A stretch of DNA of 64,000 bases from assembly GCF_000421965.1 (NCBI RefSeq), contig NZ_ATAY01000063.1, positions 264,068 to 328,067 on the forward strand, written 5' to 3'. This document shows, one piece after another, positions 52,360-61,636 of the stretch (position 1 is its first letter; each line of letters starts with the position of its first letter). The position numbers were made by a program, and so were the translations under genes. The notes below the pieces were generated by a model that was given only the letters and a program-made list of their open reading frames with translations, was not told the origin of the DNA and ran no database searches. Origin of the DNA: Ruminiclostridium papyrosolvens C7 (GTDB taxonomy: Bacteria; Bacillota; Clostridia; Acetivibrionales; DSM-1351).

Positions 52360-53937
52360 TTACTTTTTACCGTAGAACTCGTTATACCAATTCTGCATTT
52401 CTGTTCTTATTTTCTCACCACCACTATTTGTCCAGTCTGACTGGAAGGTTTTGAGATCACCAATTTTCTTTGTTCCACCGATAAGCTGGAGGGTAAAGTC
52501 ACTGGTAGCCTTAAATAATGACTGATTATATTTTGAGTAATTCTCCAATGAAGGCATGAATGCGAAGGTATTATCTACAAAAATATTTGGTGTTTCTTTG
52601 TTTGCTTTGTTAGTAACTGCATCGAATGCAGCCCACATTGCATCACTCTTTCTAACACGAGAAGGCCACTGTTTTGCAAACTCTTCCTCGTTAGTACTGT
52701 TAAGATACCAGTAGGAATTACCACGTTCCTCTGCAAAGATAGGGTTAATCGGTTTTATTGAACCATCAGTATCATAAGTAAAGTGTGTACCTTCAACACC
52801 GATATTCAGATAGAGCTGATTTTGCTGCTTAATGTTTATCCATTTAATAACATGCTCAGCGTTTTTGGAGCTCTTCAGTATACAGGTTACCTGATTAATT
52901 GCTTCAGTCTTCATATATTTGCAAGTGCCATCAGAACCTGCCAGTGCACCAATATAGCCAAGATCCTCATTCTTTAGGCCTAACCCGTCTTTACCTGTCA
53001 TGATTGGAGTAGTAACAGCAACCCCAACACGGTTTGAAGCCGCAATGATTGCTTTTCCTGCAGATAATTTCTCATTTACCGTGGTTGTGTTGTTAACCGC
53101 CCAATCACGATCTATAAGTCCCTCGTTTGATAGTTTTTGCATGAATTCAATCATTTTAGAGAAATTCTTATGTTCAGTCATGTAGTAAACTTTACCGTTT
53201 TCATCAACCATCCAGTCATTATAGATACCAAATGCAGAGGTTATACTCTGTGGGATATCCCAGTTAACTGAAGCTTCTGAAGCAGCACGGAAAGGGCCGG
53301 TGAAGATAATGTATTTATCTCCATAAAACTTTTTAAGAGTAACAAGAGTGTTATAGAATTCGTCTATTGTTTTTGGGAGTTCATTAATGCCAGCTGCTTT
53401 CATCAAGTCCATTCTTGCTACCATGAACGTTGTTACTTCAGTTGGGTATGGATATTTGTAAGGAATACCATAGATTTTACCATCAGGACCCGAACAAGCC
53501 TTCCAGGAATCTTCATTTACACCTTTGAGGACATCCTGACCATGCTGATTAAGTAAATCTGAAAGAGGCTTCAATGCACCTTGTGAGAGTAACGTTTGGA
53601 ACTGGGATACACTTACCTGAATAACATCATAATCAGCACCGGATGCAACTTCCATAAGGAGCTTTTCATCTGCATTTTCAGCCGGAAGTACGTTGTACTT
53701 TACTTTGTAACCGGTTTTCTCTTCATAGATTTTTGCCATGCCGTCAGTGTTAGGATCAAAGCTGACATTATAGCCAAGATACTTGAGTTCCGGCTTCTCG
53801 CCATCCAGAGCTTTCGCCCCAGTTGCTGTACCTGCTGTTGAGGTGTTACTTGAAGTGGAATTACTGCTCTGTCCGCAAGCTGCTAAGCTAGACACAATCA
53901 TCAAAACCGCAAGAAACAATACAAAAATCTTCTTCAT
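52360..53937 (-). CDS. ABC sugar transporter substrate-binding lipoprotein (LipO-like)
   Basis: This 525-residue extracellular lipoprotein has a signal peptide with lipobox LAAC (Cys21), followed by a Ser/Thr/Gly-rich linker. The mature part is a family 1 solute-binding protein (KLLMEVASGADYDVIQVS, AGKAIIAASNRVG). The size over 500 residues fits the LplA/LipO group that works with LplB/YtcP permeases and uses a shared ATPase encoded elsewhere, since none is present here. It probably binds an oligosaccharide or sugar alcohol feeding this locus. It follows the two permease genes. Confidence 0.88.
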   Translation of the reverse strand: MKKIFVLFLAVLMIVSSLAACGQSSNSTSSNTSTAGTATGAKALDGEKPELKYLGYNVSFDPNTDGMAKIYEEKTGYKVKYNVLPAENADEKLLMEVASGADYDVIQVSVSQFQTLLSQGALKPLSDLLNQHGQDVLKGVNEDSWKACSGPDGKIYGIPYKYPYPTEVTTFMVARMDLMKAAGINELPKTIDEFYNTLVTLKKFYGDKYIIFTGPFRAASEASVNWDIPQSITSAFGIYNDWMVDENGKVYYMTEHKNFSKMIEFMQKLSNEGLIDRDWAVNNTTTVNEKLSAGKAIIAASNRVGVAVTTPIMTGKDGLGLKNEDLGYIGALAGSDGTCKYMKTEAINQVTCILKSSKNAEHVIKWINIKQQNQLYLNIGVEGTHFTYDTDGSIKPINPIFAEERGNSYWYLNSTNEEEFAKQWPSRVRKSDAMWAAFDAVTNKANKETPNIFVDNTFAFMPSLENYSKYNQSLFKATSDFTLQLIGGTKKIGDLKTFQSDWTNSGGEKIRTEMQNWYNEFYGKK

Positions 53938-54008
53938 AATTTCCCTTCCTCCTTTTTATTTTTATCGGTCTCCCGATAAACTACAATGTGGAATAAAATT
54001 AAATTTGG

Positions 54009-54905
54009 TTAACCTTTGACTGAACCAATCGTAATACCTTGAACCATATATCTCTGAACCAATGGGTATAATGCAACAATAGGTATTAGTGAAAGAACAA
54101 CTACTGCTGAAACAATCCCATCGATTGAAACATTAGAGTAATTACCTGCTACAAGACGCTCAACAATTGTCTGTGTATTACTTATAGTATTATAGGTAAA
54201 TAGCTGCAAGGTCTGCATTTCGGTACTATTGGTATACATAACTGCGTGGAAGTAGTTGTTCCAATAATTAACAGCATACAACATAGCTACTGTCGCCAAT
54301 ACAGGTGTAGACATTGGACATACAATGGATATCAATATTCTTGTATCACTGGCACCGTCAATTTTTGCTGATTCTTCAATACTTTCAGGCAAGCCTTCAA
54401 AATAATTCTTAACTATGAACATATTGAAATGGACTATAAAAAACGGAAGTATCAGCGCAGCAAATGTATCAATAATACCTAGGGTACGAACCACCATATA
54501 TGCAGGAATTATTCCACCAAAGAACACCATGCTGATAATGTATAACATAATAAATACTTTACGACCTTTGAATGAGGGTTTAGATAGTGGGTACGCAGTT
54601 GTAATTGTTACCACCATACTGATGATTGTACCTAAAACCGTAACAATTATGGTATTTTTAAGGGAATGTAAAAATGTAGTCTCTTTGAGAACATATTTCA
54701 TTGTTTCAAACTGTATATCAACCGGCCAAAACAACACAGAACCCGATGTAACAGCAGATGCACTACTGAATGACTTTGATAGCACATGTAAAATAGGAAG
54801 TATCGCACACAGTGCAAGTATACTCATGATAATGTAGGAAATTACTATCATAACCTTCTCACTTGCTTCCAGCGGAGTGCCCGTTTTCTTTTTCTTCATA
54901 AACAT
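54009..54905 (-). CDS. ABC sugar permease, YtcP/MalG-like
   Basis: This membrane protein has 298 residues from the ATG at 54905, which has GAGGTG six bases upstream; a start at 54923 lacks a site. Six membrane segments are visible, and the EAA-type loop is ESAKIDGASDTRILISIVCPMS. The C-terminus ends with QRYMVQGITIGSVKG, typical of YtcP permeases. It pairs with the upstream LplB-like permease and the lipoprotein downstream. Confidence 0.88.
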   Translation of the reverse strand: MFMKKKKTGTPLEASEKVMIVISYIIMSILALCAILPILHVLSKSFSSASAVTSGSVLFWPVDIQFETMKYVLKETTFLHSLKNTIIVTVLGTIISMVVTITTAYPLSKPSFKGRKVFIMLYIISMVFFGGIIPAYMVVRTLGIIDTFAALILPFFIVHFNMFIVKNYFEGLPESIEESAKIDGASDTRILISIVCPMSTPVLATVAMLYAVNYWNNYFHAVMYTNSTEMQTLQLFTYNTISNTQTIVERLVAGNYSNVSIDGIVSAVVVLSLIPIVALYPLVQRYMVQGITIGSVKG

Positions 54906-54940
54906 AGTTTTCACCTCTAACAAGATATACTTTCAGTTAA

Positions 54941-55909
54941 TTACCAAATGCTCCTATGAAGTAACCTCTTGCAAATAGAATTTGCACCAACAATTAAGAT
55001 AAATGCTACAACCGAATTAAATAAACCAAGTGCAGTTCCTAAGGCAAAATCTGATTGACCTAAGCCCATACGGTAAACATAAGTTTGGATTACATCCGCT
55101 ACATCGTATACTGTTGCATTGTAGAATACGAGAATCTGTTCAAATCCGGTATCCAGGATATACCCTACCTTTAGAATTAGCATCAATACGATGGTAGATG
55201 CCATTCCCGGCAATGTTATATGCCAGATTTGACGTAGCTTGGAAGCACCATCCACTCGAGCTGCTTCATAGAGGGAAATGTCAATACCTGTGATAGCCGC
55301 CAAATAAATGACTGTATTCCAACCAACTTCTTTCCAACCCTCGGTAAAGACTAACAGTCCCCGGAACACGTTTGTATCCGAGAAAAAACTAATCCTTTCA
55401 AACCCGAACGCAGATAACCCGGTGTTTACAATTCCATAAGTTCCTAGCAAGGAATAGAAAATACCAAACGTAACAACCCAGGAAAAGAAATATGGAATAT
55501 ATATTGCCGTCTGTGCCAGCTTACGATAAACTCTATTACGAATTTCGTTTAGTAAAATCGCACATATTATAGGAATTGGGAATAGGAACACAATCTTATA
55601 AAGGTTAATAATCAAAGTATTTAAAAGGACTTTGATAAACGCTGAACTTGCGAACAATCGCTCAAAATGCTGCAATCCTACCCATTCGCTTTTTGCAATT
55701 GCATCCAACGGATTATTACCAGCAAAAATGCTATAATCTTTAAACGCAATTGTAATACCATACAGTGGCAAGAACTTATAGACTATCAAAAAGAATAGTC
55801 CGGGGAGCAACATTATATACATGAGATAATGCTCTCTCAAATATGCTCCGAATTTAGAATGCTTTTGTATTTCGTTTTTTGCTTTTGATTTTGAAGCAAT
55901 CATTTTCAT
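54941..55909 (-). CDS. ABC sugar permease, LplB/MalF-like
   Basis: This membrane protein has 322 residues from the ATG at 55909, which has GGAGGA eight bases upstream; the frame extending to 55963 runs through the leader. It has six membrane segments. The opening LMYIMLLPGLFFLIVYKFLPLYG and the EAA loop YEAARVDGASKLRQIWHITLPGM are characteristic of LplB. It is the first gene of the transporter-flavoprotein-dehydrogenase operon, just behind the promoter at 55978-56006. Confidence 0.88.
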   Translation of the reverse strand: MKMIASKSKAKNEIQKHSKFGAYLREHYLMYIMLLPGLFFLIVYKFLPLYGITIAFKDYSIFAGNNPLDAIAKSEWVGLQHFERLFASSAFIKVLLNTLIINLYKIVFLFPIPIICAILLNEIRNRVYRKLAQTAIYIPYFFSWVVTFGIFYSLLGTYGIVNTGLSAFGFERISFFSDTNVFRGLLVFTEGWKEVGWNTVIYLAAITGIDISLYEAARVDGASKLRQIWHITLPGMASTIVLMLILKVGYILDTGFEQILVFYNATVYDVADVIQTYVYRMGLGQSDFALGTALGLFNSVVAFILIVGANSICKRLLHRSIW

Positions 55910-55977
55910 AGTATTATTCCTCCGAAAATTGCCTGTCAGTAGAAACTTTACATAATAGAACATTTTAAAATGTGTAG

Positions 55978-56006
55978 AATATAGACTTTGAAAGCTTTCA
56001 GTTCAA
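55978..56006 (-). promoter_or_regulatory. Promoter of the transporter operon with a palindromic operator in its spacer
   Basis: On the minus strand -35 TTGAAC (56006-56001) and -10 TATATT (55983-55978) are separated by 17 bp. The 12-bp perfect palindrome TGAAAGCTTTCA (55989-56000) fills most of the spacer. A protein bound there would block polymerase. The palindrome resembles a catabolite cre site but lacks the central CG. Confidence 0.6.
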
Positions 56007-56171
56007 GTTTGTATTCAATCTATGTTCTTATATTAGCATACAAACATTGTGAGTTGAATGACTCAATCTTCTGATTTCTTATCCAAAACTGTTATATTTG
56101 CATAAAAATATGCTCATTTTGTGATGGATTTTATTGAAATAGCACTAAAAAAGTCGATATATAGAATTAGA

Positions 56172-56211
56172 GACTGCTAGAATAAGCCACAGATATAGTA
56201 TTCTAGCAGTC
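56172..56211 (-). terminator. Hairpin after the histidine kinase gene
   Basis: GACTGCTAGAATA (56172-56184) and TATTCTAGCAGTC (56199-56211) form a perfect 13-bp stem with a 14-base loop, about 75 bp after the kinase stop. The tail is T-rich but not a clean run on either strand. It probably separates the two-component genes from the transporter operon. Confidence 0.6.
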
Positions 56212-56284
56212 CCTATGTTCTTTTACTTATTTTACGGTCGCTAATAATATTACTAACGCCACAGAGTTATGTTTAGCTATATAT

Positions 56285-58087
56285 TTACTCTTGCTCCATA
56301 TATCTTAAAGGTAACGACAGGGTTACAGTTGTACCTATGTTCAACTCCGAGCTTACCGTGAGTCCACAATCATCCCCTCCGAATAGCTTAAGTCTTTCAT
56401 CTACATTCCCAAGGCCATAGCCTTTTGTATTGCTATTTTCTTGGTTTAAAAGCCTTTCCAGCTGCTCCAGGCTCATTCCCTGACCATTATCCTTTATAAT
56501 GATTTCTAATTTACCGTTTTCCTTTTTTGCGGTAATTACAAGCCGGCCGTCGTCTGCTTGTTTGTGGAGAATTCCATGGTTGAGGGCGTTCTCAACTAAC
56601 GGTTGCAGAGATAATTTAGGAATAAGACACTCCTTGAGGTTATCTTCTATATTAATATCTATGGTAGAAATATTACTAAACCTTTTTTGCATAATTCCAA
56701 TATAAGCCTGAATCAGCTCCACTTCATCATGAAGAGTAACAACATCTCTGCCTTTGCTTAAGCTCAGACGGAAATATTTTGAAAATGCGTTAATCATCCA
56801 TATACTGTCTTTCTTACGATCCTCCAATATCATCCACTTGATGGAATCTAAAGTATTATAGAGAAAATGAGGATTTATTTGTGCCTGTAAAGCTTTTAAC
56901 TGATAATCACGTGCTTTCAATTTTGCTTCATATGATTCTTCCATTAACCTTTTGATAGTAACAACCAATTGGTTAGCATTATTCTCCAGTAATGCAAGTG
57001 ATTTATTATTATTCTTTGAAAAAGCACTGTCAACTTGATCAATACCCTCATTGTTAAGTACCATGATAGCTTTATTTATTCGTTTTATGGTATTTTCAAT
57101 AATGCTGGAATATATCAAAATCAGTGAGATTACAAAAACCACTACAACAGCAATAATCAGAAGTGCACGCATAACATCAAATGAAAAAACATCAGAGCCA
57201 TAAACCGCAGTTGAAGGTAATCTCATAATAAGGTACCAGTCCGTTGCACTCAATTTTGAAAACGCCACAAGATCTGCATCCTGACTCATACTTCCACTCA
57301 AATGTCCCGTTTTATTCAGCAATACAGTACTGAGCTCAGTAGTAGAAAGGCCATTCTTGCCAATCATGTCTGAATCGGGATGAGATATTATAACTCCATC
57401 TGAATCTACCAGATAAATTTCCTCATCAATGCTTATACCCGCTGAAAATATTCTGCTAAGCTTGGTCTCTTCTATATCTAATTGTAGTATACTTGCAATT
57501 TCATCATAATTGGTTTTACTGGAAATTGTCATACGGCAGGATATAATATTTGTTAACCCTCTTCCCTCATAAATACGCGAGCCATAGGTTTTAAGCCAAA
57601 CAACGCCCCTTTGGTATGTTTCACTGGATTGCTCCGTAAGCTCCGGCAAAGAATAAAATGTTTCCTGCTGGTTTGCATAAATTTTTCCGGAGGGCACATA
57701 TAAACGTACTTTACTTATCATGTGTTTTCCTTCATAAGCTGAAACCAGAGATTTTAGTTCATCGTATTCTTTTAACTGAGTTTCAACACTTGTACTGCCA
57801 CTTCTTACGTAAGGATAGGCTGTACTAAGAATTGAAAGTGCACTCTCAGAAATCTGTTCAAAACGGTAATCTAAATTGTTTTTTATTTGACTGACCGCCA
57901 ATTGCATATTGTTTGAAAGCTCATTCTCAATGATATTTGCCGAATGAATGGAATACAAATATACGATAACTGTGAGGGGTATAACCACACTAAAAGCAAA
58001 AAGAGCTATTGCTCGTTTTGATAAGCGCATATTGTCACTATATATGATTCGTTTGGAAATTTTCTCGCGTAACTTTATTCGATTCAT
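56285..58087 (-). CDS. Sensor histidine kinase, YesM-like
   Basis: This membrane sensor has 600 residues from the ATG at 58087 (AAGGAA upstream; the longer frame at 58123 has none). Two membrane segments at about 27-47 and 305-329 flank an extracellular dCache-like sensor of 250 residues. A HAMP linker follows, then the His_kinase domain with His407 in QINPHFLYNTLDSIKWM, and a C-terminal ATPase domain (LVENALNHGI, DNGQGMS). Such kinases sense sugars outside the cell and signal to a YesN regulator, here the gene directly upstream. The pair probably controls the ABC importer and enzymes of this locus. Confidence 0.9.
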   Translation of the reverse strand: MNRIKLREKISKRIIYSDNMRLSKRAIALFAFSVVIPLTVIVYLYSIHSANIIENELSNNMQLAVSQIKNNLDYRFEQISESALSILSTAYPYVRSGSTSVETQLKEYDELKSLVSAYEGKHMISKVRLYVPSGKIYANQQETFYSLPELTEQSSETYQRGVVWLKTYGSRIYEGRGLTNIISCRMTISSKTNYDEIASILQLDIEETKLSRIFSAGISIDEEIYLVDSDGVIISHPDSDMIGKNGLSTTELSTVLLNKTGHLSGSMSQDADLVAFSKLSATDWYLIMRLPSTAVYGSDVFSFDVMRALLIIAVVVVFVISLILIYSSIIENTIKRINKAIMVLNNEGIDQVDSAFSKNNNKSLALLENNANQLVVTIKRLMEESYEAKLKARDYQLKALQAQINPHFLYNTLDSIKWMILEDRKKDSIWMINAFSKYFRLSLSKGRDVVTLHDEVELIQAYIGIMQKRFSNISTIDINIEDNLKECLIPKLSLQPLVENALNHGILHKQADDGRLVITAKKENGKLEIIIKDNGQGMSLEQLERLLNQENSNTKGYGLGNVDERLKLFGGDDCGLTVSSELNIGTTVTLSLPLRYMEQE

Positions 58088-58126
58088 AGATAATTCCTTT
58101 CTATACACCGATTTCTTATGCAAATG

Positions 58127-59746
58127 CTATTGCTCAGAAGATGCTATTGCAACATTCCTATATTCGCTAGGCGAGATTCCTGTGTATTTCTTAAATAAAC
58201 GGGAAAAATAGCTTGGTGATAAATAACCAACCTCATAACATACATCATACAGTTTAATGTACGGATCTGATAAAAGTTTCTTTGCTTTCTCAAGTCGGGT
58301 CAGAGTTAAATAATCATTTATTGTAGTTCCGGTAACTTGTTTAAACAATACGCACAAATATGTGGGTGTTAAGTAAACATCCTTTGCCAATGTACTTATT
58401 GATATCTGTTCCTTAAAGCGTTCGTCAATAGTCTTTCGGACCTGATTGATAATTGTATGGGAATACGTTTTGCTCATGCTGCTCATGAGGGTTGCCACCT
58501 CAAAATAAAGCTTTTGTATCAGAAGACATTGTTCTTCAAAATCCCCACAGCACAGGAATTTCTCTAAAATCATCCGTTGATTCGAATAATCACTTTTTTT
58601 ATTTATTTTTATATCAGTTACTATTCGTGTCGGGAGCAGCAGTAAAAAAATCATCAAATTCTGCTCTTCATCATGATGAAATTTTTCTCTTATAATATTA
58701 AAAAGCTCTCTAAGAACCTCGGATACCTGCTCTGTATTTCCACAGCTTAAACATTCCTGAAGACTTTTTTCAGCTCTCTCCTTATATTCTTTGAGACTTT
58801 CGTCCATTTCATATTTATCAACGGAAATAGTCAGTTCGTCATCAAGTAAATACCTTTTACTTATGGCATTAGCTGCATTCTCATAAGATGTTTTTATATT
58901 TTCAAGCCCTTTAAATCTGTCACTGATACCAATGGATACCGGCAGATTCATACAACCATTGAGACGCTTGTCAATATTTTCAGAAACTTCAAGGAGAGTT
59001 TCTTCATATTCATCTTCTGATAAGGACAATATCATAACATATTCACCCTGCTTATTTTCAAAGCAGATGGTATCACTATATTGTTTACCAACTTCTGTAC
59101 ATTCGTTTTGTATCTGCAGGGAAAGAAGTTGACGCTCACGTTCCGATAAGACATGAAACTTGCTGTAAATACGCTGTATCTGCACTACCAGTACACAATA
59201 ATACATTTCATCATTAAGTGGAATATTCAAAAATTCTATACGTTCTTTCATTATATTCGGATCTTCGAAATCATCACGAATCATTGTTATAAAAAAACGC
59301 TCTTGTAAAAGTGGAAAGCTCTGATTCAAAAGATTTTCCATATCAGCCATGGTTTTTTTACTCTGATTCTCAGTATTCATAGTATTTACCACACGGCTAA
59401 CCGTATCTTTAAGCTCGTCCAAATCAATGGACTTAAGAATATAGTCCACAGCCTCAACTTTAAGTGCATTTTTTAGGTAGCTTACATCATCATGACCACT
59501 AATAAATATTATCTTTATCTCCGGATAAAGCTCTCGTAAATTCTTTGCCAATGTTATTCCATCCATATAAGGCATAAGGACATCAGTAAGCACCAGATCA
59601 ACATGATTGTCCTTCACAAACTGAAACGCCTTCTGACCATCAGAAAGATCGGCAACTATCTCGATATTGTGTTCGCTCCAATCGAAATGTTTTCTTAAGC
59701 CTTGGCGTACCAAATCTTCATCATCAACAATAATCGCTTTATACAT
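58127..59746 (-). CDS. Response regulator, YesN-like, with AraC-type DNA-binding domain
   Basis: The 539-residue protein has an N-terminal receiver domain (acidic VDDED at 7-11, phosphorylated Asp55 in LVLTDVLMPY). A long helical middle region follows, and a C-terminal AraC-type double helix-turn-helix (about 435-532; ISTLAKDVYLTPTYLCVLFK, then VGYLSPSYFSRLFKKYTG). It is the first gene of the two-component operon, 39 bp ahead of the kinase start, and divergent from the flavoprotein-epimerase operon across 473 bp. It likely activates both flanking operons. Confidence 0.9.
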   Translation of the reverse strand: MYKAIIVDDEDLVRQGLRKHFDWSEHNIEIVADLSDGQKAFQFVKDNHVDLVLTDVLMPYMDGITLAKNLRELYPEIKIIFISGHDDVSYLKNALKVEAVDYILKSIDLDELKDTVSRVVNTMNTENQSKKTMADMENLLNQSFPLLQERFFITMIRDDFEDPNIMKERIEFLNIPLNDEMYYCVLVVQIQRIYSKFHVLSERERQLLSLQIQNECTEVGKQYSDTICFENKQGEYVMILSLSEDEYEETLLEVSENIDKRLNGCMNLPVSIGISDRFKGLENIKTSYENAANAISKRYLLDDELTISVDKYEMDESLKEYKERAEKSLQECLSCGNTEQVSEVLRELFNIIREKFHHDEEQNLMIFLLLLPTRIVTDIKINKKSDYSNQRMILEKFLCCGDFEEQCLLIQKLYFEVATLMSSMSKTYSHTIINQVRKTIDERFKEQISISTLAKDVYLTPTYLCVLFKQVTGTTINDYLTLTRLEKAKKLLSDPYIKLYDVCYEVGYLSPSYFSRLFKKYTGISPSEYRNVAIASSEQ

Positions 59747-60219
59747 AATTTTCTCCCATCTGAATCTAATACCCGAATTATTATAAATCCACGCCCTGAA
59801 ATTGGATATCTATCATAGAAACCATGCTTAACTTACATACATGCGATGATTTGAAACTTTTTTGTATAACAAATATACAGGAAATCTATGTGTCATAGTA
59901 TACCACAAATGATTACGGCCCAACAATATTTAAATGTAGAAATATCAAATGTTATATCATAAATTGTTATATTTTGTTGATTTATACAGAGATAAAATAT
60001 AGAAGTTATGTTCTATTTATTTAAAAACTATCACTATCTTTTACTCATTTTCCTGTTCTGTTGACTTGAAAGTATTAAATGTTATATTTAAAGAAAATAA
60101 TCTTTTAAATGATAATCCTCCATGCTTATACAGTAGTTTTTGATTACAATAATTTCGTTAAAGTATATATTGAAATTTAATTTGTTAACATAAAAAAATA
60201 AGATTTTCAGGAGGATACC
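59747..60219. other. 473-bp divergent regulatory gap
   Basis: This AT-rich stretch between the divergent response-regulator and flavoprotein genes holds no credible gene or RNA. It must contain promoters in both directions; the plus-strand candidate is listed separately. I see no strong terminator or long repeat in it. Confidence 0.5.
60140..60169 (+). promoter_or_regulatory. Candidate promoter of the flavoprotein-epimerase operon
   Basis: TTGATT (60140-60145) and TATATA (60164-60169) are separated by 18 bp, about 50 bp upstream of the ATG at 60220. In such AT-rich DNA this match is only moderately specific. Confidence 0.42.
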
Positions 60220-61593
60220 ATGAATGAAATTCAATACACAAAAACCATTAAAACTGTAATAGAAACAGATGTCCTTGTTATCGGTGGTGGTACAGCGGGC
60301 TTCGGAGCGGCAATTGCAGCGGCACGTAACGGAGCTAAAACACTTCTTATTGAGCGTTTAAGCATTCTTGGTGGAATGGCTACAGCAGGTCTGGTGGGTC
60401 CGTTTATGACCTGCTATGATAACGATGCTGAGGAACAATTAGTAAAGGGTATTTTTGATGAACTTTGCCTTCGGACTGAGGCCCGGGGTGGTGCTATTCA
60501 TCCTTCCAAAGTGGAAGGTATGACATCTTATTCTTCATATTATATGGCAAGCCATAGACACGTTACTCCTTATCAGTCGGAGATACTTGCAGTTGTAATG
60601 GAAGAAATGCTTGAAGAATCAGGTACACAAATACTATTCAATGTACAGGTTACTGACTGCATTACTAAGGACGAAAAAATAGATTATGTAATTGTTAATA
60701 TGAAGGAAGGTATTGCAGCAATTCGTGCAAAACTATACATAGATTGCACCGGTGATGCTGATGTGGCCTATTTCGCAGGAGTTCCTACGTGGCTTGGCAA
60801 AAAGGAAACGGGCATTATGCAGCCTACCTCTCTTTTCTTTGAAGTTGGTAATATTGACCGTGATAAATATTTAGGGGAGCTTGAAGCTAATAAATCTAAT
60901 TTGGACAACCACGTTGCCAATTGTTTTGCTAAGTATGTAAAAGAAGCTAAGGCTAACGGTGACTGGACACTTGACCGTAACGAATTAGGTAACTATGAGC
61001 AGAATATACCCGGAAGGTGGAAGATAAATACCACTCGTATTGCGCATATTGATGCTACCAAGACTTCAGATATAACTAAAGCGCTTATTGAAGGCAGACG
61101 TCAAGTGCAGGAAGTTATAGCATTTATGAAAAAATACCTTCCGGGCTGTGAGAATGTTCAGCTTATTCAAGTAGCTACTGCACTAGGAGTTCGTGAAACA
61201 AGACACATTGTCGGAAAATACGAGCTAACAGCAGAAGATATACTCTCACGTAAACATTTCGACGATGCAATATGTACCTTCGGATATGCAATTGATGTAC
61301 ACAATTCAACAGGCGGCGGTGTTACATTTACCTGTGTTGATAAATACTACACAATACCTTACCGATGTCTTATTCCTAAAAACTGTGACAATATGCTTGT
61401 TGCAGGGCGCAGTATATGCGGTTCCTCAGAAGCCGCAGCAAGCTATAGAGTTATGCCTGCATGTATAGCCATGGGGCAGGCAGCAGGTACAGCGGCTGCA
61501 ATATCACTTAAAAGTGGTGTTTGTCCTGAGAATGTGGACATTGTTAATCTTCGTAATACTTTGATTGAGCAAGGTGCAGTTATCAAGGATTAA
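60220..61593 (+). CDS. FAD_oxidored-family flavoprotein 4
   Basis: The 457-residue protein has the FAD motif VIGGGTAGFGAAIAAARNG near 21-39, DCTGDADVAYFAGVP in the middle, and C-terminal GRSICGSSEAAASYR and MGQAAGTAAAISL. AGGAGG precedes the ATG. It is closely similar to flavoprotein 3 (LVGPFMTCYD, GGAIHPS), consistent with duplication and inversion across the regulatory gap. It heads the plus-strand operon with a fifth copy and the allulose 3-epimerase, which links the family here to rare-sugar or polyol oxidation. Confidence 0.82.
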   Translation: MNEIQYTKTIKTVIETDVLVIGGGTAGFGAAIAAARNGAKTLLIERLSILGGMATAGLVGPFMTCYDNDAEEQLVKGIFDELCLRTEARGGAIHPSKVEGMTSYSSYYMASHRHVTPYQSEILAVVMEEMLEESGTQILFNVQVTDCITKDEKIDYVIVNMKEGIAAIRAKLYIDCTGDADVAYFAGVPTWLGKKETGIMQPTSLFFEVGNIDRDKYLGELEANKSNLDNHVANCFAKYVKEAKANGDWTLDRNELGNYEQNIPGRWKINTTRIAHIDATKTSDITKALIEGRRQVQEVIAFMKKYLPGCENVQLIQVATALGVRETRHIVGKYELTAEDILSRKHFDDAICTFGYAIDVHNSTGGGVTFTCVDKYYTIPYRCLIPKNCDNMLVAGRSICGSSEAAASYRVMPACIAMGQAAGTAAAISLKSGVCPENVDIVNLRNTLIEQGAVIKD

Positions 61594-61636
61594 TTCTCTC
61601 TAATATAAAACTATAAAATTAAAGGAGACAAAAACT

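Noticed and set aside
55989..56000. Catabolite-responsive (cre) site
   Set aside because: The palindrome lacks the central CG and is two bases shorter than the cre consensus, so I list it only as an unnamed operator.
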